Notes: generated from the sequence alone by a model not told the origin. DNA of 64,000 nucleotides from Massilia sp. MS-15 (GCF_020176695.1 NZ_JAIWIA010000009.1:1-64000), one strand, 5' to 3'; shown: positions 1 through 9,361, numbered from the stretch's first letter. Program-made: numbers and translations.

Positions 1-116
1 CCGCCATGCGCTCAGTTCGAGCACATCAAGGCGCCTTTAGCCTTGGCTCCTGCTTCATGACCCCAGGGGACATTTCTACTTTGCAGAACAGGGGACATTT
101 CTATTTAGCGTTGACA
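1..116. mobile_element. Terminal end of an IS21-like insertion sequence (partial)
   Basis: Two near-identical 17-base repeats, AGGGGACATTTCTACTT at 65-81 and AGGGGACATTTCTATTT at 90-106, lie 25 bases apart. The segment ends in TTGACA at 116, which reads TGTCAA from the other strand. Multiple internally repeated ends with a terminal TG/CA are typical of IS21-family elements. The transposase genes, if present, lie left of the window. The neighbouring regulator gene stops only 17 bases from this end. The family is assigned from memory of IS21 ends, not from a search. Confidence 0.6.
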
Positions 117-132
117 GACTGTTGGACTGCCC

Positions 133-459
133 TCATGCACTTGTCCCGGCCGCCCAGCGCCGCCGCCACGGCCGCAGCACCCGACGAACCGGATTGAGCT
201 GCGTGCCGGCATCGCTATCCTCCACCAGCCCGCGCCGCTTCAGGTGGCGCAGCGCCACCTGCACCGCCGACTTCGACAGCCCGGTCCGGACCGCGATCGC
301 CTGCAGGCTCGCCGGCACCAGGTCGCGCCCCAGCGCCTGCGCACTGGTGAGCAGACAAAGATAGACGACAAAAGCAGCCGGCCGGCGGTCGTGACCGACA
401 AGATCCGGCATCAATACATCGAACACATAGGCGTCGACCGAGTACTGGCGGGTAGTCAT
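133..459 (-). CDS. Small helix-turn-helix transcriptional regulator
   Basis: A 108-residue protein. Its central part, about residues 50-78 (LQAIAVRTGLSKSAVQVALR), is a clear helix-turn-helix, followed by an HLKRRGLVE-type wing as in GntR/MarR winged helices. The C-terminus is very arginine-rich. The start at 459 is chosen because upstream codons run into the divergent VOC gene's promoter region. It is divergent from the glyoxalase-fold gene at 542 with an 82-base gap, so control of that gene is a reasonable guess. Its stop is 17 bases from the IS end, so the native C-terminus may have been changed by the insertion. The exact family and ligand are unknown. Confidence 0.7.
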   Translation of the reverse strand: MTTRQYSVDAYVFDVLMPDLVGHDRRPAAFVVYLCLLTSAQALGRDLVPASLQAIAVRTGLSKSAVQVALRHLKRRGLVEDSDAGTQLNPVRRVLRPWRRRWAAGTSA

Positions 460-541
460 GAATACTATAGTAGTAAAAAATACGTCCGGCAGCGAGTCTG
501 CCACGATAATGCCACTCACCACAACAACATGCCCCCTCACC

Positions 542-907
542 ATGATCACCCAACTGAAGTTCGTCAGCATCCCGGTTTCCGACCAGGACCGCGCCCTCGC
601 CTTCTACACCGAACGGCTCGGCTTCGACATCGCGACCGACCAGCCGATGGGTCCGGGCAAGCGCTGGATCGAGCTGCGCATCGCCCACTCCGCCACGCGC
701 GTGGTGCTGTTTACGCCGGACGGCCAGGAAGATCGTATCGGCAGCTTCTTCAACGGCTCCTTCGCCTGCGACAACGTGGAAGCCACCTATCGCCAGCTGA
801 GCCAGCGTGGCGTCGAATTCATCGAGCCGCCCACCGTGCAGCCCTGGGGCGCCTATGCGAAATTTCGCGACCCGGATGGCAATACCTTCGTGCTGTCGTC
901 TTCCTGA
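542..907 (+). CDS. VOC (glyoxalase/bleomycin resistance fold) family protein
   Basis: A 121-residue protein with the usual VOC layout. It opens with the beta strand MITQLKFVSIPVSDQDRALA and a YTERLGF helix. A second module ends in KFRDPDGNTFVL, the characteristic C-terminal metal-site strand. Length fits a single VOC monomer that dimerises to form the metal site. The start is the ATG at 542; a longer frame to 458 would overlap the divergent regulator. VOC proteins include lyases, dioxygenases and antibiotic-binding proteins, and the substrate cannot be read here. The adjacent divergent HTH gene may regulate it. Confidence 0.8.
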   Translation: MITQLKFVSIPVSDQDRALAFYTERLGFDIATDQPMGPGKRWIELRIAHSATRVVLFTPDGQEDRIGSFFNGSFACDNVEATYRQLSQRGVEFIEPPTVQPWGAYAKFRDPDGNTFVLSSS

Positions 908-1052
908 TACAGCTTCCACGCCTGGTGCATGGAAATGCAGGCGCCAGGGCGGCATCGCCGTTGTTTGGCAGTGAACGCAAGGGTTTCCTCAACAGGCCAC
1001 GGCCGCGGGATGATATTGTTGCCCCAAATTAACTCTCGCACGCCACCAAGCC

Positions 1053-3731
1053 GTGAAACGCAAAGTCCTGTATTACGTCGTGTTCGCCGTCGCGGCGGCC
1101 GGTGCCGCGGCCGGCAGCTGGATCGCCAGCCTGGGATCCCCGTCCGCGCCCGCCAGCGCTCCCCTTCCCACCCAGTCCCCCGATGTCAGCGCCATCGGCG
1201 CCGACCTGCGGACGGTACTGGCCGCGCACCGCAAGATCATCGTGCTGACCCAAGACGAAGCCGCCCTGTCCGCCGAGGGACGCGAGCAGGCCAGGCGCGT
1301 GGGCCAGCAGCTGTTCCACGAGAACCAGGAACGTATCGGCAAGCTCGAGGCGGCCCTGGCCACCCTGCTCGCTTCCGGCACGCCGGCCCGCTTCGACGCC
1401 GTCGGCAGCCTGCTCGACTATGTGGAGTCCGGCGAAGGCCTGTATGACGCCGACCGCCTGGCTTTCCGCGAAACCATGCAGTCGCTGCTGGCGCTGGTGG
1501 CGAAGGATTCCTCTCTGCCCGCGATCAAGCTGCACAAGCGGATCTCGGAAGACCTGGACGCGCTCGCTGAAATCGAGCGCAACTATGAGAAGGAAATCCG
1601 CGCCGTGTTCGGCCGCTTCGAATCGCGCGCGATCGCGCTCAAGCGCGAGAAATGGGACAGCTACGTCGCCCACCTGAACACCCTGTACCGGCGCGACGAC
1701 ATCCTCAAGGAATACGGCGTCATCCTCGCCTACCCGGCCAGGCCGGAGCCGCCGGCGCCGGCCGCCGCGGCGCAAGCCGCCGTGGAAAAAGGCGAAATCT
1801 TCGGCAAGACGCTGCCGAAGAAAACCGTGGTGCTGACCTTCGACGACGGCCCGCATCGCCGCTACACCGAAGAGATCGCCGCCATCCTCAAGCAGTACAA
1901 CGCGCCGGCGATCTTTTTTAGCGTGGGACGCAACATCGGCTCGCTCGACGCCCAGGGCAAGGCCAGGCTCAATGGCGGCGCGGACGTGATGCGGCGCCTG
2001 AAGCAGTCGGGCTATGTGCTGGCCAACCACAGCTTCTCGCACGCCCAGCTGTCCAAGCAGTCGGGCGAAGGCCTGCGCGCGGAAATCCTGAATACGGATA
2101 CCCTGCTCAAAGCCGTCGATCCGCAGCGCTCGGCCCTGTTCCGCTTTCCCTACGGCGCGCGCAACCGCGAAGCCATGCAGGCGCTGGAGAGCGCCCAGCT
2201 GACCTCGGTGATGTGGAACATCGATTCGCTCGACTGGGCCGACCCGGTGCCCTCCTCCATCGCCGACCGCGTACTGCGCAGCGTCGACAAGGAGGGCCGC
2301 GGCATCATCCTGTTCCATGACATCCACGAGCGCACCGTCAAGGCGCTCCCTGCCATCCTCGACCGCCTGGTGGCCGATGGCTACCAGTTCGCCGGCTGGG
2401 ATGGCGAGCGCTTCACGGTGTCCGGCGAGGCGGCCCCGGCGCCGGTGGCACGCGCGGCGGCCACCGGCTATGCCAATTCGTGGGCGCTCGTGGTCGGCAT
2501 CGACAAGTACCAGAAGTGGCCGCAGCTGCAGTACGCGGTGCGCGATGCCGAGGGCGTGGGGCAGCTGCTGGTGCAGAAGTTCGGGTTCGCGCCGGAGCAC
2601 GTGATCACGCTGAAGAACGAGCAGGCGACCCGCAGCGGCATCCTGGCCGCCTTCCATGAGCGGCTGGCGCATGGCAACCTGCAGCCGAACGACCGCATCT
2701 TCGTGTTCTTCGCCGGACACGGCGCCACCCGCAGATTGAGTTCCGGACGCGACCTCGGCTACATCGTGCCGGTCGATGCCGATCCGGACCGGCTGGCCAC
2801 GGACGCGATTCCCATGACCGAGATCCAGAATATCGCCGAGAGCCTGCCGGCCAAGCACGCGCTGTTCGTAATGGACGCCTGCTACAGCGGCCTGGGCCTG
2901 ACGCGCGGCGCGGCGAACGCATCCTTCCTGCGCGATAACGCGAAGCGCCTGGGCCGCCAGATGCTCACCGCCGGCGGTACCGACCAGCTGGTGTCGGACG
3001 GCGGCCCGAACGGACACTCGGTGTTTACCTGGACCCTGCTGCAGGGCCTGAGCGGCAAGGCCGACCTGAACGGCGACAGCCTGATCACCGGCACCGAGCT
3101 GGCGGCTTACGTGGCGCCGGCGGTGTCGAGCGTGTCGCAGCAGACGCCGGCCTTCGGCAGCCTGCCGGGCTCGGAAGGCGGCGAGTTCGTGTTCGAGTTG
3201 CCCGAGGAAAGCGAGTTCCTGAATACCGCTACCGCACAGCTGTCGAACGATGCGATCGCAATGAACACGAAGCTCGATGCGCAGGCGTCGGCGCCGGCCG
3301 CCTCGGTGGTGGTCAAGGATCTACAAGGCGGCGAAACGCGCATCAGCGCGCCGGCCGCGGTGCCGGTATCGAGCCGGCAGAAGGCGCAGCGCGCCAACGA
3401 CCAGGGCCTGCTGCTGTACAAGGAAAAACAGTATGCGCAGGCGGAAGCGCAGTTCACCGAGGCGCTCAGGCTGCGGCCGAACTTCGCGCTGGCGGCGAAC
3501 AATCTCGGCTTCGTGTTCTACAAGCAGGAGCGGTATGCGGAAGCGGCGCGCTGGTTCGAGAATGCGGTGAAGATGGACCCGTCGAGGGCGATCGCCTACA
3601 TGAACCTGGGCGATGCCTATGCGCGTGGCGGGGACAGGGACAAGGCGAAGGGCGCGTACCAGACCTACCTGGAGCTGGCGCCGTCCGGATCGGGCGCTTC
3701 CTACGCAAAGCAGCAACTAGGGAAAATGTAG
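1053..3731 (+). CDS. Polysaccharide deacetylase - caspase-like peptidase - TPR fusion protein
   Basis: An 892-residue three-part protein. Residues 5-25 form a membrane anchor or uncleaved signal, and 50-240 are a helical region. A NodB-type deacetylase follows at about 255-450, with TFDDGP at 262-267 (catalytic and metal Asp 264-265), the metal-binding His pair in NHSFSH at 325-330, RFPYG at 364-368 and the late HD at 422-423. A C14 caspase-like domain follows at about 475-690, with catalytic His556 in FFAGHG and Cys610 in DACYS. TPR repeats occupy about 785-890. All catalytic residues of both enzymes are present. The start is GTG with a poor ribosome site, but no closer ATG would keep the anchor. 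Expected location is the inner membrane with domains in the periplasm. It stands alone between the VOC gene and a terminator. The substrate of neither enzyme is known. Confidence 0.85.
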   Translation: MKRKVLYYVVFAVAAAGAAAGSWIASLGSPSAPASAPLPTQSPDVSAIGADLRTVLAAHRKIIVLTQDEAALSAEGREQARRVGQQLFHENQERIGKLEAALATLLASGTPARFDAVGSLLDYVESGEGLYDADRLAFRETMQSLLALVAKDSSLPAIKLHKRISEDLDALAEIERNYEKEIRAVFGRFESRAIALKREKWDSYVAHLNTLYRRDDILKEYGVILAYPARPEPPAPAAAAQAAVEKGEIFGKTLPKKTVVLTFDDGPHRRYTEEIAAILKQYNAPAIFFSVGRNIGSLDAQGKARLNGGADVMRRLKQSGYVLANHSFSHAQLSKQSGEGLRAEILNTDTLLKAVDPQRSALFRFPYGARNREAMQALESAQLTSVMWNIDSLDWADPVPSSIADRVLRSVDKEGRGIILFHDIHERTVKALPAILDRLVADGYQFAGWDGERFTVSGEAAPAPVARAAATGYANSWALVVGIDKYQKWPQLQYAVRDAEGVGQLLVQKFGFAPEHVITLKNEQATRSGILAAFHERLAHGNLQPNDRIFVFFAGHGATRRLSSGRDLGYIVPVDADPDRLATDAIPMTEIQNIAESLPAKHALFVMDACYSGLGLTRGAANASFLRDNAKRLGRQMLTAGGTDQLVSDGGPNGHSVFTWTLLQGLSGKADLNGDSLITGTELAAYVAPAVSSVSQQTPAFGSLPGSEGGEFVFELPEESEFLNTATAQLSNDAIAMNTKLDAQASAPAASVVVKDLQGGETRISAPAAVPVSSRQKAQRANDQGLLLYKEKQYAQAEAQFTEALRLRPNFALAANNLGFVFYKQERYAEAARWFENAVKMDPSRAIAYMNLGDAYARGGDRDKAKGAYQTYLELAPSGSGASYAKQQLGKM

Positions 3732-3762
3732 CGTGGGCGGGTCTTCCCGCCCACGCGGTCAA
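3725..3762. repeat. REP-like palindromic repeat, copy 1
   Basis: An 11-base perfect inverted repeat (GCGTGGGCGGG at 3731-3741 and its complement at 3746-3756) sits directly after the stop codon of the deacetylase-caspase gene. It is followed by GGTCAACG. The same unit recurs at 8267-8302, and a degenerate inverted copy lies at 3801-3835. Confidence 0.7.
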
Positions 3763-3800
3763 CGATCGCCGGCACTACCACGGCAGCATCGGCACCACCG

Positions 3801-3835
3801 ATCACCGCGTGGGCGCAAAAATCCGCGCACCCTAC
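3801..3835. repeat. REP-like palindromic repeat, degenerate inverted copy
   Basis: Read from the minus strand, this stretch begins GTAGGGTG and ends GCCCACGCGGT. It matches the ends of the units at 3725 and 8267 but has a diverged centre. It is in opposite orientation to copy 1, so the two may once have formed a larger cruciform unit. Confidence 0.5.
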
Positions 3836-3841
3836 AATAAC

Positions 3842-3871
3842 GCCCGCTTCTATACGAGAAGCGGGCTTTCT
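3842..3871. terminator. Intrinsic terminator between convergent genes
   Basis: A perfect 10-base stem (GCCCGCTTCT with its complement, loop ATACG) is followed on the plus strand by TTTCT. It lies between the end of the deacetylase-caspase gene and the end of acs, which converge. It is best for the plus strand; the minus side has only a weak T tract. Confidence 0.75.
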
Positions 3872-3888
3872 ACCAGGATGGCGCGGGC

Positions 3889-5883
3889 TTAGGCGGTTTC
3901 TTTCAGCTGCTCCAGGATCGCCGGGTTTTCCAGCGTCGACACGTCCTGGGTAATCGCTTCGCCCTTGGCCAGCACACGCAGCAGGCGGCGCATGATCTTG
4001 CCGGAGCGGGTCTTGGGCAGGTTGTCGCCGAAGCGGATTTCCTTCGGCTTGGCGATCGGACCGATTTCCTTCGCCACCCAGTTGCGCAGCTCGGCCGCCA
4101 GCTTCTTCGCCTCCTCGCCACTCGGACGGGCCTGCTTGAGGACGACGAAGGCGCAGATCGCCTCGCCGGTGGTGTCGTCTGGTTTACCGACCACCGCCGC
4201 TTCCGCCACCATCGGGTGGGCCACCAGGGCCGATTCGATTTCCATCGTGCCCATCCGGTGGCCCGACACGTTCAGCACGTCGTCGATCCGGCCCGTGATC
4301 GTGAAGTAGGCCGTGTCCTTGTTGCGCACCGCGCCGTCGCCGGCCAGGTAGTACTTGCCGCCCAGTTCGTCCGGGAAGTAGCTGCTGCGGAAGCGGTCCG
4401 GGTTGTTCCAGATGGTGCGGATCATCGACGGCCACGGACGCTTTACGACTAGGATGCCACCCTGCCCGTTCGGCACGTCGGCGCCGGATTCGTCCACGAT
4501 CGCGGTCATGATGCCCGGCAGCGGCAGCGTGCAGGAGCCCGGCACCAGCGGGGTCGCGCCCGGCAGCGGGGTGATCATGTGGCCGCCGGTCTCGGTCTGC
4601 CAGAAGGTGTCGACGATCGGGCAGCGTTCCTGGCCGACGTTGCGGTAGTACCACATCCACGCTTCCGGGTTGATCGGCTCGCCGACCGATCCCAGCAGGC
4701 GCAGGCTGGACAGGTCGAAGTTCTTCGGGTGCACCTTCGGGTCCACGTCCGAGGCCTTGATCAGGGAACGGATCGCGGTCGGCGCGGTGTAGAAGATCGA
4801 GACCTTGTGCTTGGCGATGGTTTCCCAGAAGCGGCCCGCATGCGGGAAGGTCGGGACGCCCTCGAACACCACCTGGGTCGCGCCCACGGCCAGCGGACCG
4901 TAAGCGATGTAGGTGTGGCCGGTCACCCAGCCGATGTCGGCGGTGCACCAGAACACGTCGTTCGGCTTGATGTCGAAGGTCCATTTCATCGTCAGCGCGG
5001 CCCACAGCAGGTAGCCGCCGGTCGAGTGCTGGACGCCTTTCGGCGTGCCGGTCGAACCCGACGTGTAGAGGATGAACAGCGGGTGTTCGGCATCGACCCA
5101 TTCCGGCTCGCATTCCGTGCCCTGGCCGTCGACCAGGTCGTGCAGCCAGGTGTCGCGCCCTTCCTTGAAGGCGACCTCGCCGCCGGTACGCCGATAGACG
5201 ATGACGTCGCGGATGCTGTCGCAGCCGCCCAGCGCCAGCGCCTCGTCGACGATGGCTTTCAGCGGCAGCGACTTGCCGCCGCGGCGCTGCTCGTCGGCCG
5301 TGATGATGGCCACGGCGCCGGCGTCGATGATGCGTTCCTGCAGCGACTTCGCCGAGAAGCCGCCGAACACCACCGAGTGGGTGGCGCCAATGCGGGCGCA
5401 GGCCTGCATCGCGGCCACGCCTTCGATCGACATCGACATGTAGATGATGACCCGGTCGCCCTTCTTGATGCCGCGCGATTTCAGGCCGTTGGCGAACTGG
5501 CAGACGCGGGCGTGCAGCTCGCGGTAGGTGGCGCGGGTGACGCTGCCATCGTCGGCCTCGAAGATGATCGCGGTCTTGTCGGCGTTGCCATTGGCAAGGT
5601 TGCGGTCGAGGCAGTTGTAGGATGCGTTCAGCTGGCCGTCGGCGAACCACTTGTAGAAAGGCACGTTCGATTCGTCCAGGGTGCTGGTGAATGGTTTGTG
5701 CCAGTCGATGTGTTCTCGCGCCAGGCGGGCCCAGAAGCCTTCGTAGTCGCTGGCCGCCTCGGCGCACAGCTTTTCGTAGGCTTCCATGCCGGAGATCGCG
5801 GCCTGGCCGGCGAAGCCGGCAGGTGGCGGGAACACGCGGTTTTCCTGCAGCGTGAATTCTTGATTGCTTTCGTTCTCGGCCAT
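3889..5883 (-). CDS. acs: Acetyl-CoA synthetase (AMP-forming)
   Basis: A 664-residue member of the ANL adenylating family that makes acetyl-CoA from acetate, ATP and CoA through acetyl-AMP. The sequence shows the N-terminal ACAS region, the P-loop-like [12 protein letters not shown], the substrate-site segment [17 protein letters not shown], and near the C-terminus the [10 protein letters not shown] motif. The lysine in that last motif is the one acetylated to inactivate the enzyme in other bacteria. Length matches the family. The start at 5883 is preceded by GGAGGAGAC at good spacing, and is preferred over the ATG at 5925. It is monocistronic and divergent from the UPF0114 gene. Confidence 0.97.
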   Translation of the reverse strand: MAENESNQEFTLQENRVFPPPAGFAGQAAISGMEAYEKLCAEAASDYEGFWARLAREHIDWHKPFTSTLDESNVPFYKWFADGQLNASYNCLDRNLANGNADKTAIIFEADDGSVTRATYRELHARVCQFANGLKSRGIKKGDRVIIYMSMSIEGVAAMQACARIGATHSVVFGGFSAKSLQERIIDAGAVAIITADEQRRGGKSLPLKAIVDEALALGGCDSIRDVIVYRRTGGEVAFKEGRDTWLHDLVDGQGTECEPEWVDAEHPLFILYTSGSTGTPKGVQHSTGGYLLWAALTMKWTFDIKPNDVFWCTADIGWVTGHTYIAYGPLAVGATQVVFEGVPTFPHAGRFWETIAKHKVSIFYTAPTAIRSLIKASDVDPKVHPKNFDLSSLRLLGSVGEPINPEAWMWYYRNVGQERCPIVDTFWQTETGGHMITPLPGATPLVPGSCTLPLPGIMTAIVDESGADVPNGQGGILVVKRPWPSMIRTIWNNPDRFRSSYFPDELGGKYYLAGDGAVRNKDTAYFTITGRIDDVLNVSGHRMGTMEIESALVAHPMVAEAAVVGKPDDTTGEAICAFVVLKQARPSGEEAKKLAAELRNWVAKEIGPIAKPKEIRFGDNLPKTRSGKIMRRLLRVLAKGEAITQDVSTLENPAILEQLKETA

Positions 5884-6094
5884 TCTTGTCTCCTCCATCG
5901 TAGTGTAGTCAGTTTTACCAGACACCTTAGGGGTGCTCGCTTACTGAGCCCTTACACTGGGTCCCGGCAGGGCGCCCTGTTTTGCATGGCATTCTACCAA
6001 GCTGGCTGCAAAGCGGAGAAGGAACCCGCAAGGACGCGCCGGCAGGTGTAGAATGCTCGGCTGTAATTTACCCGCATCCAGGAGCCGGCCCCCG

Positions 6095-6697
6095 ATGGCG
6101 CAGTTGATTCCCCCGTCCGAAGCAAAGAAACTCAGCCCCCTCAACAGCCTGATCTTTGCCAGCCGCTGGCTGCAGCTGCCGCTGTACCTCGGCCTGATCC
6201 TGGCGCAGTGCGTCTATGTCTTCCATTTCTGGGTCGAGCTGAAGGACCTGATCGGCGCCGCGATGGGCAACGCCGCGTCGCTGCAGCACATCCTCGACGT
6301 CGTCACCGTGCCGGGCGCGACCCGCCCGACCAAGCTGACCGAAACCACCATCATGCTGGTGGTACTGGGGCTGATCGACGTGGTCATGATCTCGAACCTA
6401 CTCATCATGGTCATCGTCGGCGGCTACGAAACCTTCGTCTCGCGCATGCACCTCGAAGGCCACCCGGACCAGCCCGAATGGCTGTCCCACGTGAACGCCT
6501 CGGTACTCAAGACGAAACTGGCGATGGCGATCATCGGCATCTCGTCGATCCACCTGCTGAAGACCTTCATCAACGCGGCGAACTACAAGACCGAAACGAT
6601 GATGTGGCAGACCGTCATCCACATCGCCTTCCTGCTGTCGGCCATGGCCATCGCCTATACCGACCGCATCGTCATGACCACCCATTCGAAGCACTGA
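6095..6697 (+). CDS. UPF0114 (YqhA-like) inner-membrane protein
   Basis: A 200-residue protein with four hydrophobic segments at roughly 23-45, 80-105, 140-160 and 173-190. Sequence features such as [15 protein letters not shown] near the start and [20 protein letters not shown] in the middle are typical of UPF0114. It is expected in the cytoplasmic membrane; the function is unknown. The start at 6095 has AGGAG just upstream. It sits 33 bases before the fumarase gene on the same strand, so the two are probably cotranscribed. Confidence 0.85.
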   Translation: MAQLIPPSEAKKLSPLNSLIFASRWLQLPLYLGLILAQCVYVFHFWVELKDLIGAAMGNAASLQHILDVVTVPGATRPTKLTETTIMLVVLGLIDVVMISNLLIMVIVGGYETFVSRMHLEGHPDQPEWLSHVNASVLKTKLAMAIIGISSIHLLKTFINAANYKTETMMWQTVIHIAFLLSAMAIAYTDRIVMTTHSKH

Positions 6698-6730
6698 ATC
6701 GCACATTCATTCCCCCTGATCGAGAAATCC

Positions 6731-8266
6731 ATGGCAACCGTTATCACCCAGAGCGACCTCATCGAATCGGTCGCGGCAGCCCTGCAGTACATCAGCTACT
6801 ACCATCCGGCCGACTATATCCAGCACCTGGCGCGCGCGTATGAGACCGAGCAAAGCCCGGCCGCGAAGGACGCCATCGCCCAGATCCTGACCAACTCGCG
6901 CATGTGCGCGGAAGGCAAGCGCCCGATCTGCCAGGACACCGGCATCGTCAACGTGTTCCTGAAGATCGGCATGGGCGTGCGCTTCGAAGGCTTCACCGGC
7001 ACCGTCACCGACGCCGTCAACGAAGGCGTGCGCCGCGCCTACGCGTTCGAAGACAACAAGCTGCGCGCCTCGATCGTGGCCGACCCGCATTTCGAGCGCA
7101 AGAACACCAAGGACAACACCCCGGCCGTGGTCCACATGGAACTGGTGGAAGGCGACACCGTCGACGTCAAGCTCGCTGCCAAGGGCGGCGGCTCGGAGAA
7201 CAAGACGAAGTTCGTGATGCTCAACCCGTCCGACTCGCTGGTCGACTGGGTCATCAAGACCGTGCCGCTGATGGGCGCCGGCTGGTGCCCTCCGGGCATG
7301 CTGGGCATCGGCATCGGCGGCACCGCCGAGAAGGCGATGCTGATGGCGAAAGAGTCGCTGATGGAAGACATCGACATGTACGAGCTGAAGCAGCGCGGCC
7401 CGCAAAACAAGCTCGAAGAGTTGCGCATCGAGCTGTGCGACAAGATCAACGCGCTGGGCATCGGCGCCCAGGGCCTGGGTGGCCTGACCACCGTGCTGGA
7501 CGTGAAGATCAACATGTACCCGACCCACGCGGCCTCGAAGCCGGTGGCGATGATCCCGAACTGCGCCGCCACCCGCCACGCCCACTTCGTGCTGGACGGC
7601 TCGGGCCCGGCCTACATCGAACCGCCGGCGCTGTCCACCTGGCCGGAAGTGCACTGGCTGCCTGACACCGAGAAGTCCAAGCGCGTCGACTTGAACACCC
7701 TCACCAAGGAAGAAGTCGCCGCGTGGAAGCCGGGCCAGACCCTGCTCCTGAATGGCAAGATGCTGACCGGCCGCGACGCCGCGCACAAGCGCATCCAGGA
7801 CATGCTCGCCAAAGGTGAACCACTGCCGGTGGACTTCACCAACCGCGTGATCTATTACGTGGGCCCGGTCGACCCGGTGGGCGATGAAGTCGTCGGCCCG
7901 GCAGGCCCGACCACTGCGACCCGCATGGACAAGTTCACCGACATGATGCTGGAGAAGACCGGCCTGATCTCGATGATCGGCAAGGCCGAGCGCGGCCCGG
8001 CAGCGATCGAGTCGATCCAGAAGCACAAGTCGGCCTACCTGATGGCGGTCGGCGGCTCGGCCTACCTGGTCTCGAAGGCGATCAAGTCGGCCAAGGTGGT
8101 CGGCTTCGAGGACCTGGGCATGGAAGCGATCTACGAGTTCGATGTGACCGACATGCCGGTCACCGTGGCCGTCGATTCGACCGGCACCTCGGTGCACACC
8201 ACCGGTCCGAAGGAATGGTCGGCCAGGATCGAGTCGCTGAAGGGCATTCCGGTCGCAACGGCTTAA
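6731..8266 (+). CDS. fumA: Fumarate hydratase, class I (iron-sulfur)
   Basis: A 511-residue class I fumarase that interconverts fumarate and L-malate in the TCA cycle. N- and C-terminal class I domains are fused in one chain, as in E. coli FumA/FumB, though slightly shorter. Three cysteines expected to hold the [4Fe-4S] cluster are visible: Cys67 in PICQDTG, Cys186 in AGWCPPG and Cys278 in NCAATRH. The C-terminal half carries GPVDPVGDEVVGPAGPTT, a family signature. It follows the UPF0114 gene closely and ends just before a REP-like repeat and murI. Confidence 0.95.
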   Translation: MATVITQSDLIESVAAALQYISYYHPADYIQHLARAYETEQSPAAKDAIAQILTNSRMCAEGKRPICQDTGIVNVFLKIGMGVRFEGFTGTVTDAVNEGVRRAYAFEDNKLRASIVADPHFERKNTKDNTPAVVHMELVEGDTVDVKLAAKGGGSENKTKFVMLNPSDSLVDWVIKTVPLMGAGWCPPGMLGIGIGGTAEKAMLMAKESLMEDIDMYELKQRGPQNKLEELRIELCDKINALGIGAQGLGGLTTVLDVKINMYPTHAASKPVAMIPNCAATRHAHFVLDGSGPAYIEPPALSTWPEVHWLPDTEKSKRVDLNTLTKEEVAAWKPGQTLLLNGKMLTGRDAAHKRIQDMLAKGEPLPVDFTNRVIYYVGPVDPVGDEVVGPAGPTTATRMDKFTDMMLEKTGLISMIGKAERGPAAIESIQKHKSAYLMAVGGSAYLVSKAIKSAKVVGFEDLGMEAIYEFDVTDMPVTVAVDSTGTSVHTTGPKEWSARIESLKGIPVATA

Positions 8267-8302
8267 CGTAGGGTGGGCGGGTCTCCCGCCCACGCGTTCA
8301 AC
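8267..8302. repeat. REP-like palindromic repeat, copy 2
   Basis: GTAGGGTGGGCGGG followed by TCT and CCCGCCCACGCG. The central 9-base arms at 8273-8281 and 8285-8293 are perfect complements, and the unit is followed by TTCAAC. It lies between the fumarase stop and the murI start, like copy 1 immediately after a stop codon. Confidence 0.7.
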
Positions 8303-8320
8303 TTCCCTTCGCGCCGCTAC

Positions 8321-9190
8321 ATGATCTTATCCAACGATCACCACGACGCCCCGGTCGGCATCTTCGACTCGGGCGTCGGCGGCCTGTCGGTGCTGCGTCA
8401 CATCCAGGCGCAGCTGCCGAACGAACATCTCCTCTATTTCGCCGACTCCGCCTTCGCCCCCTACGGCGACAAGCCGGAACACGTCGTCGTCCAGCGCGTC
8501 CTCGACATCGCCGCCTTCCTGGCAAGCCGCGGCGCCAAAGCCCTGGTCGTGGCCTGCAATACCGCCACCGTCGCCGCCGTGCGCGTCCTGCGCGAGCGCT
8601 ATCCCGCGATGCCGATCGTCGGTGTCGAACCGGGCCTGAAGCCCGCCGCGGCAAGCACCCGCAATGGCACGGTTGGCGTGCTGGCCACCGAGCGCACCCT
8701 CCGCGGAGAGAAATTCCTGCTGCTGCGCGACCAGGTCGCCGCAGCCACCGGCGCGCGCTTCCTGCTGCAAGCCTGCGTCGGCCTGGCCGACCAGATCGAA
8801 TTCGGCGAACCCGGCGCGCCTGCGCTCGACGCGATGCTGGAACGCTATATCGCCCCGCTGCTGGCGGAAGGCGCCGACACGCTGGTGCTTGGCTGCACCC
8901 ACTATCCGCTGGTGCAGGCCTCGATCGAACGGGTGCTCCGTCAACATGCCGCCAGGGAGGTGGTGCTGATCGATACCGGCGAGGCCGTGGCGCGCCAGCT
9001 GGCGCGGCTGCTCGAGGCCGCGAACCTGCTGCGTGGCACGGGCCATGAACCCGCGCACCTGGAGGGCTTCACCAGCGCCAGCGGCACGGCACTGACCGCC
9101 GCCTTTGCCAGCCTGCTGGGCCAGCAGGTGCCGGTACGCGAGGTCGCGGTCGGGGCCACGCTGTCGAATCCGCTGGGCACGCACATTTAA
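8321..9190 (+). CDS. murI: Glutamate racemase
   Basis: A 289-residue cofactor-independent racemase that makes D-glutamate for peptidoglycan. The N-terminal FDSGVGGLSVLR motif and the FADSAFAPYGDK segment form the substrate pocket. The two catalytic cysteines lie in ACNTATVAA and LGCTHYPL. Length fits the family. The start at 8321 begins 18 bases after the REP-like repeat; an upstream ATG at 8273 would place the repeat inside the coding region. It may be expressed with fumarase, but the intervening palindrome could separate them. It is followed by tRNA-His with its own promoter. Confidence 0.95.
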   Translation: MILSNDHHDAPVGIFDSGVGGLSVLRHIQAQLPNEHLLYFADSAFAPYGDKPEHVVVQRVLDIAAFLASRGAKALVVACNTATVAAVRVLRERYPAMPIVGVEPGLKPAAASTRNGTVGVLATERTLRGEKFLLLRDQVAAATGARFLLQACVGLADQIEFGEPGAPALDAMLERYIAPLLAEGADTLVLGCTHYPLVQASIERVLRQHAAREVVLIDTGEAVARQLARLLEAANLLRGTGHEPAHLEGFTSASGTALTAAFASLLGQQVPVREVAVGATLSNPLGTHI

Positions 9191-9192
9191 AT

Positions 9193-9221
9193 TTGCCAGT
9201 TCCTGAAGACCTTTGTATAAT
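9193..9221 (+). promoter_or_regulatory. Sigma70 promoter of the tRNA-His gene
   Basis: -35 TTGCCA at 9193-9198 and -10 TATAAT at 9216-9221, with a 17-base spacer. It overlaps the end of murI by no bases and lies 50 bases before the tRNA. Confidence 0.8.
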
Positions 9222-9270
9222 CTTGTTCTGTCTCGGAAACAGCGAGACAAAGTAGATGTAGCAAGACAAT

Positions 9271-9347
9271 GGTGGCTGTAGCTCAGTTGGTAGAGTCCAG
9301 GATTGTGATTCCTGTTGTCGTGGGTTCGAGTCCCATCAGCCACCCCA
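9271..9347 (+). tRNA. hisT: tRNA-His (GTG anticodon)
   Basis: A 77-base cloverleaf with an encoded CCA end. The acceptor stem GGTGGCTG pairs perfectly with CAGCCACC, giving the extra G(-1):C73 pair that identifies tRNA-His. The anticodon GTG is at 9305-9307, in the loop of a CAGGA/TCCTG stem. The T arm contains GGTTCGAGTCC. It has its own promoter upstream and a terminator 14 bases downstream. Confidence 0.97.
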
Positions 9348-9361
9348 AGAATTCAAGCAAA

